From an uncultured Caryophanales bacterium (GTDB lineage Bacteria; Bacillota_I; Bacilli_A; Izemoplasmatales; Hujiaoplasmataceae), in NCBI GenBank assembly GCA_937958685.1, contig CALGNF010000156.1:1-18877 (forward strand): a stretch of DNA of 18,877 bases. Reading direction: 5' to 3'. A program made the position numbers and the translations under genes. Below are positions 15,459 through 18,877 of the stretch, in pieces; within the stretch, counting starts at the first letter, position 1, and the number at the start of each line of letters is the position of its first letter. A model generated the notes under the pieces. The model did not search any database. It worked only from the letters and a program-made list of their open reading frames with translations, and was not told where the DNA came from.

Positions 15459-16136
15459 TCATTTCTTTTCCTTTTTGAAACACATGAACCAGTCAAGGCA
15501 ATAGATGTCGTCGCGTTTGCTTGCCATTCTTTCCTTGGCGGTTCCGCATGATCCGGCTGTCGGGACGATCGTGTCGTCGCCGGGACGCCAGTCGGCGGGA
15601 GTCGCGACTTTGTCCTTGTCAGCCTTCTGCAAAGCCTGGATGATCCGTTTGATCTCGTCGAAGTTGCGGCCCATCGAAAGCGGATAGTAAAGAATGGTCC
15701 TGATGACGCCCTCGGGATCGATGACGAAGACGGCGCGGACAGCCTGGGTGTTCGACTGGCCCGGCTGGATCATCCCGAATTTGTGGGCGACATCCATCGT
15801 GATGTCCTCAATCAGCGGGAAGGTCACTTCCAGGTTCTTCATGCCTTTCCATTCCAGCTCATGAATCTTCCTAAGCCAGGCGATGTGCGCATAAAGCGAG
15901 TCGACTGACAGTCCCACGAGTTCGGTGTTGAGCGCCTTGAATTCGCCCATCATGCTGGCAAACGTCATGAATTCGGTGGTGCAGACGGGAGTGAAGTCGG
16001 CCGGGTGCGAGAACAGAATCACCCATTTGCCAACGTAATCCTCAGGGAAATTGATCATCCCTTGAGTGGTCTTGGCGGTAAAGCTCGGAGCTTTCTCGCC
16101 AATCAAAGGCATTCTTGCGTAAGCTTTTTCTTCCAC
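15459..16136 (-). CDS. Peroxiredoxin, Prx6/archaeal-type, with C-terminal cysteines
   Basis: 225 residues of the AhpC/TSA family, reducing H2O2 and organic peroxides. The peroxidatic Cys52 lies in HPADFTPVCTTEF, with AVRAVFVIDPEG later providing the conserved Arg. The length and long C-terminal arm match the Prx6 subfamily common in archaea and anaerobes. Cysteines at 197 (AGSCG), 213 (YCLDW) and 219 (MCFKK) are candidates for resolving Cys. The start is GTG at 16136, nine bases after AGGAGG; the next ATG (16112) has no binding site. It follows the NifX-like gene but has its own promoter. No reductase gene is adjacent. Confidence 0.93.
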   Translation of the reverse strand: MEEKAYARMPLIGEKAPSFTAKTTQGMINFPEDYVGKWVILFSHPADFTPVCTTEFMTFASMMGEFKALNTELVGLSVDSLYAHIAWLRKIHELEWKGMKNLEVTFPLIEDITMDVAHKFGMIQPGQSNTQAVRAVFVIDPEGVIRTILYYPLSMGRNFDEIKRIIQALQKADKDKVATPADWRPGDDTIVPTAGSCGTAKERMASKRDDIYCLDWFMCFKKEKK

Positions 16137-16180
16137 GATTTGCTTCCTCCTATTTTTATAAGATTATTTCTACCGTTTCG

Positions 16181-16209
16181 ATTATAACGTTGATGGCTCC
16201 TTATTTGAA
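16181..16209 (-). promoter_or_regulatory. Promoter of the peroxiredoxin gene
   Basis: Minus strand TTCAAA (16204-16209), 17 bases, perfect TATAAT (16181-16186). I do not see a full PerR box (TTATAATnATTATAA) here. Confidence 0.75.
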
Positions 16210-16229
16210 GCGATTTGCTCATGAAAGCC

Positions 16230-16580
16230 TCAATCATGATGGTGGTGAAGGTGTTCGCGACACACAATGTCGGAAGCGTTCAAGCGCCCATTGACGTAAT
16301 TGTCGATTACTTCCGCGGCAGTGCCGCTGATACCCCGGAAAACCTCGATGCCCAGGTCAGTGAACATCTTGACGGCCATTTCGCCGATGTTGCCGGCAAT
16401 GACGACGTCAACACCCTGCTTCTGGAGGTATTGCGGCAAGAATCCCCGCTCGTGTGGAGGGTTCGCAACAATCTGGGTCGCCACGACCTGCTGGTCGCTG
16501 ATGTCATGGATCAGAAAATACTCGCAATGACCAAAATGCTGGGTGATCATGCTGTTGGTGACCGCGATCGCCACTTTCAT
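16230..16580 (-). CDS. NifX/NifB-type dinitrogenase iron-molybdenum cofactor biosynthesis domain protein
   Basis: 116 residues from the ATG at 16580, preceded by AGGAGG eight bases away. The frame is open 18 codons further upstream, but that lies inside the upstream gene. The N-terminus MKVAIAVTNSMITQHFGHCEYF and the middle VDVVIAGNIGEMAVKMFTDLGIEVFRG are typical of the small stand-alone NifX/NafY domain proteins (MTH1175 type), which have an RNase H-like fold and can carry iron-sulfur or Fe-Mo-type clusters. The C-terminus ends CREHLHHHHD, a likely metal-binding tail. No nif genes are present, so nitrogen fixation is not implied. Its start overlaps the DUF134 stop (ATGA). Confidence 0.88.
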   Translation of the reverse strand: MKVAIAVTNSMITQHFGHCEYFLIHDISDQQVVATQIVANPPHERGFLPQYLQKQGVDVVIAGNIGEMAVKMFTDLGIEVFRGISGTAAEVIDNYVNGRLNASDIVCREHLHHHHD

Positions 16581-16948
16581 TTTTCCCCATCCTCCTTTGG
16601 CCCGCGCTGTTGCTCGCGTCTTGCTTGCGGCCAATTGCAGGGATCACAGCGCCTGCCGCAGAGGATATAATTGCCACCTTCGATCAGAATCTGCTTGCCA
16701 TTGACCAGCGCATCGGCCAGTTTCCGGCGCGCTTCGACATAAATCCGCTGGATCGTGGTCCGGGCAACCTGCATCTGTTTGGCCGCTTGTTCCTGGTCGT
16801 ATCCCTCATGATCGATCAACCTGATCGTCTCATACTCGTCAACAGCCATGATCACCGCATCCCGGGGGCGTCCCCGCATGCCGTATGGTCCGAAACGGCG
16901 CTCATCAGGAAGCCAGCAGACACTTCTGGGTTTTTGAGGTCTGGGCAT
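16577..16948 (-). CDS. DUF134 (UPF0251) family helix-turn-helix protein
   Basis: 123 residues. The family block MPRPQKPRSVCWLPDERRFGPYG is followed by VDEYETIRLIDHEGYDQEQAAKQMQVARTTIQRIYVEARRKLADALVNGK, a sigma-region-4-like helix-turn-helix, then ILIEGGNYILCGRRCDPC. Cysteines at 11, 97, 101 and 104 could hold a metal or cluster. GAGGAG eight bases before the ATG at 16948 supports this start over an upstream GTG. It shares an ATGA overlap with the NifX-like gene, a pairing frequent in anaerobes. Its promoter is covered by a perfect palindrome, so autoregulation by this protein is a reasonable inference. Confidence 0.9.
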   Translation of the reverse strand: MPRPQKPRSVCWLPDERRFGPYGMRGRPRDAVIMAVDEYETIRLIDHEGYDQEQAAKQMQVARTTIQRIYVEARRKLADALVNGKQILIEGGNYILCGRRCDPCNWPQARREQQRGPKEDGEK

Positions 16949-16972
16949 GGATATCACTCCTCATCAATGCTG

Positions 16973-17001
16973 ATTATACACTTATAATTGACATATGTCA
17001 A
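16973..17001 (-). promoter_or_regulatory. Consensus promoter of the DUF134-NifX operon
   Basis: Minus strand TTGACA (16996-17001), exactly 17 bases, TATAAT (16973-16978): a full match to the sigma-70/sigma-A consensus. Such a strong promoter normally needs a repressor. Confidence 0.92.
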
Positions 17002-17002
17002 T
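16987..17002. promoter_or_regulatory. 16-bp perfect palindrome over the DUF134 operon -35 box
   Basis: ATTGACATATGTCAAT is identical on both strands. It includes the whole -35 box and part of the spacer, the classic position of a repressor operator. It directly abuts the terminator of the neighbouring symporter gene. Confidence 0.8.
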
Positions 17003-17026
17003 AAAAAACCGGGTTTTCACCCGATT
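17003..17026 (-). terminator. Terminator of the GPH symporter gene
   Basis: Minus strand AATCGGGT / ACCCGGTT (one wobble) around a GAAA tetraloop, then a run of six T. It lies just after the symporter stop at 17032. Confidence 0.85.
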
Positions 17027-17031
17027 TTCTC

Positions 17032-18774
17032 TCAGTTTGCTTCTATCTGCGAAACCAGTCTGCCCTTGGTTTCGCTAGTGATCTGTTCGTAGTACTCCTC
17101 GGTGATGATGTATTTGCGCCTTAAGATCACCATCGCTCCGAGGATGAGGATGGTCGGCACCACGGTGATGGCGATCCGGAGGAAGATCCGCATCGGATTC
17201 GTGGCCTTGCTCAGGAAGACGCTGTCGGCGGCGGTGTTCACGGTCATACTCCAACCGTCGGGGATCGTGTCGTTAGGATCATTGTTGAAGGTGAACACGG
17301 CATTCGCTGGCTCTTGGAGGGCATAGAACAAGGTGACAAGCTCGGTATCCGCCAGCGTGCTTTTGTCAAAAGTGGGGATCTCCAGTTTCAAAGTGGCGAT
17401 GTAGACGTCCTTGTTGGCCTCGCTCAGAAGATGGAAGTCCTCGAGCCTGATGGCGATCACGTCATTTTGGACGCTGTCGACGAAGTCGGCTTTTTCCGCT
17501 TGCGACATCTCGTTGAACAGGTTAAGTTGGCTTTCAAGCGCGCCGACATTCTGGCTCATTACGTAGATGCCGGACAGGACCAGGACCAAAGTGGCGATCA
17601 ATCCTTGCAGGGCGCTTGAGAATTTGGCAACGAATGGGCGAAGTGAGAAGACGATGGCTTCGTTCCTCTCGCCGGTCTTGTATTCGTTGTATTCGATCGT
17701 GTTTGTCATATTGACGATGACGACCATGTAGAAGATCGCCTGGCCGCCAAAGATGAAGAAACCGAAAAGGCAGGCGGTGACGATGTTGACGGGGAGAAAG
17801 TCCGCCCAGCCGAGGGATAGCATCATCATGTATCCGAACAGGAGGGAGATAAAACTGTAAGTCATCAATTGCCGGCGGGAGAAGCGTTTGGCCAACAGGG
17901 AATACAAACTCTGGATCAGGATGTTCGAGACGGCAAAACTGATGACGAAGATCATCGTCAGGGTGCCGTTATAGCCGATTTCTAGCCAGAAGAAGTTATA
18001 TCCCAACGCCACCAGCAGTCCCGAACCGACGCTGTAGAGCATGAGCGCGAGCGACGACCACAGCAATTGGTCGTTCTTGGCGATGACCTTGAACATCTTC
18101 TTGATGGTCACCCGCTCCGGCTGTGCTTCAGCGGCGGTCTCCTTTGGCTCCTTGACACCGAAAACCGTCAGGCAGGTACAAGCGACGAAGAAGATGACGA
18201 AAGTATAGGAAATCACGCTATAGCCCCTGACCATTTGACCGACGGTCGTCAGGGTGATGATCGCATTGCCGGCAAACGCCCCGACCGCGGCGAAGACGAC
18301 GACCATCGTCGTGACCATGTCGCGATCCTTCTTGTTTTTGGAGAGGGCGGGAATCAGCGACCAGTAGGGGATGTCATTGAGGGTGAAAGCCGCCTCCCAG
18401 AAAATGTAGATGACGAAGAAGAATGCGACGAAGGCCCAGCCGGTCGGCCGGAAGTTGAACATGAAGATGATGACGATGCCCGACAGCAAGGCTCCAATCA
18501 GGATCCAGGGACGGAACTTACCCCAGCGGGTGCGCGTGTTCTCGACAATCGTGCCCATGATCGGATCATTGACTGCATCCCAGATCCGGCCGACGACGAG
18601 CATGATGCCGATGACGGTGAACTGCGCCGCTGTCAGTCCCAATCCGGAAAACTGGACGTAAGTGATGAAAAAAGTCGCAACGAGTTGATAGATCATGTCG
18701 CGGCCGATGCCGCCGACAGAGTAAAACCATTTGTTTTTGCGAAGCAGTTTCTGCTCAAACGTCAGTGTATTCAC
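17032..18774 (-). CDS. GPH-family sugar/cation symporter (MFS, MelB-like) with large insertion
   Basis: 580 residues from a GTG at 18774, which has GAGAGGG six bases upstream; the frame is open to a TTG at 18795. The N-terminal half reads as a glycoside-pentoside-hexuronide:cation symporter: YSVGGIGRDMIYQLVATFFITYV, RIWDAVNDPIMGTIVENTRTRWGKFRPWILIG and LNDIPYWSLIPALS. These import sugars with Na+ or H+. Typical members have about 450-500 residues. Here a hydrophilic stretch of roughly 110 residues (about 409-522) is inserted before the last membrane helix (AITVVPTILILGAMVIL), probably outside the cell. The substrate is not deducible. The promoter carries a cre-like site, consistent with carbon control. 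No glycosidase gene is visible before the contig end. Confidence 0.9.
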   Translation of the reverse strand: MNTLTFEQKLLRKNKWFYSVGGIGRDMIYQLVATFFITYVQFSGLGLTAAQFTVIGIMLVVGRIWDAVNDPIMGTIVENTRTRWGKFRPWILIGALLSGIVIIFMFNFRPTGWAFVAFFFVIYIFWEAAFTLNDIPYWSLIPALSKNKKDRDMVTTMVVVFAAVGAFAGNAIITLTTVGQMVRGYSVISYTFVIFFVACTCLTVFGVKEPKETAAEAQPERVTIKKMFKVIAKNDQLLWSSLALMLYSVGSGLLVALGYNFFWLEIGYNGTLTMIFVISFAVSNILIQSLYSLLAKRFSRRQLMTYSFISLLFGYMMMLSLGWADFLPVNIVTACLFGFFIFGGQAIFYMVVIVNMTNTIEYNEYKTGERNEAIVFSLRPFVAKFSSALQGLIATLVLVLSGIYVMSQNVGALESQLNLFNEMSQAEKADFVDSVQNDVIAIRLEDFHLLSEANKDVYIATLKLEIPTFDKSTLADTELVTLFYALQEPANAVFTFNNDPNDTIPDGWSMTVNTAADSVFLSKATNPMRIFLRIAITVVPTILILGAMVILRRKYIITEEYYEQITSETKGRLVSQIEAN

Positions 18775-18821
18775 TTTTTTCCCTCTCTTGGTCAAGATCT
18801 TTATCGGCTTGATTCTTTGAT

Positions 18822-18850
18822 ATTATAACATAAACAACCGCAAATGAAAG
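18822..18850 (-). promoter_or_regulatory. Promoter of the GPH symporter gene
   Basis: Minus strand perfect TATAAT (18822-18827) with a weak -35 (TTTCAT with a 16-base or CTTTCA with a 17-base spacer). A weak -35 under an operator suggests regulated expression. Confidence 0.65.
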
Positions 18851-18858
18851 CGTTGTTA
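18845..18858. promoter_or_regulatory. cre-like operator at the symporter promoter
   Basis: TGAAAGCGTTGTTA matches the CcpA cre pattern TGWNANCGNTNNCA in all but one fixed position (T for C near the end). It overlaps the -35 region, a repressing position. It shares TGAAAGCGT with the palindrome at the LacI-type regulator promoter. Nothing further can be called in the last 20 bases of the window. Confidence 0.6.
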
Positions 18859-18877
18859 TGAAATCCGTTCCAGCAGG

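Noticed and set aside
16230..16948. NifX-like gene as evidence for nitrogen fixation
   Set aside because: Stand-alone proteins of this domain are widespread in non-fixing anaerobes and no nifHDK, nifB or nifEN is present.
18067..18828. Plus-strand open frame of 253 codons opposite the symporter
   Set aside because: Charged antisense shadow of a membrane protein; it runs through the symporter's own promoter region.
1..18877. CRISPR arrays, insertion sequences, phage genes, tRNA or rRNA genes
   Set aside because: No regularly spaced repeats, transposase or integrase motifs, terminal repeats or tRNA cloverleaf were seen on either strand.

Overview
The window reads as the end of a contig from a Bacillota (Firmicutes) bacterium with roughly balanced base composition. 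Supporting signs are a T-box tyrosine riboswitch, Gram-positive style AGGAGG ribosome binding sites, TTGACA/TATAAT promoters, a CcpA-like LacI regulator, a PepV dipeptidase, an ECF transporter S component and type III pantothenate kinase. TGA is used as a normal stop at the ends of many genes, so the code is the standard bacterial one and not the Mycoplasma code. A lineage near Erysipelotrichia is a guess, not a demonstration. The first 45 bases are Illumina P5 adapter, not genome, so coaX is cut by an assembly or trimming artefact.

Layout. 46-4200 (minus): pepV -> trmB -> M42 aminopeptidase, joined by ATGA stop/start overlaps, then an ECF S component and truncated coaX 6 bases apart (probable pantothenate uptake plus first step of CoA synthesis). 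4307-6562 (plus): a strong promoter and a Zn/Cd-type P1B ATPase, ending in a terminator shared with the convergent tyrS. 6561-9112 (minus): a LacI/CcpA-like regulator with its own promoter and operator-like palindrome, followed by a T-box leader whose first helix starts inside the regulator gene, then tyrS. 9182-12491 (minus): PII-like protein -> CPA2 cation/proton antiporter -> rimM -> trmD, then a separate promoter and leader for rplS. 12498-14222 (minus): an esterase and a YhhN/TMEM86-type lysoplasmalogenase. 14295-15407 (plus): a membrane-anchored endonuclease/exonuclease/phosphatase-fold protein. 15425-17001 (minus): a three-cysteine peroxiredoxin, then a DUF134 regulator plus NifX-like protein under a near-perfect promoter covered by a 16-bp palindrome. 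17003-18858 (minus): a GPH-family sugar/cation symporter with an unusual ~110-residue insertion and a cre-like site in its promoter.

Genes are densely packed with translational coupling. The most interesting features are regulatory or architectural: the PII-like/antiporter pair placed ahead of rimM-trmD, matching TGAAAGCG boxes over the LacI-regulator and symporter promoters, the DUF134 palindrome, the T-box nested in the upstream gene, and the enlarged symporter loop. I found no CRISPR array, insertion sequence, tRNA or rRNA, and no stretch over 300 bases without a gene.
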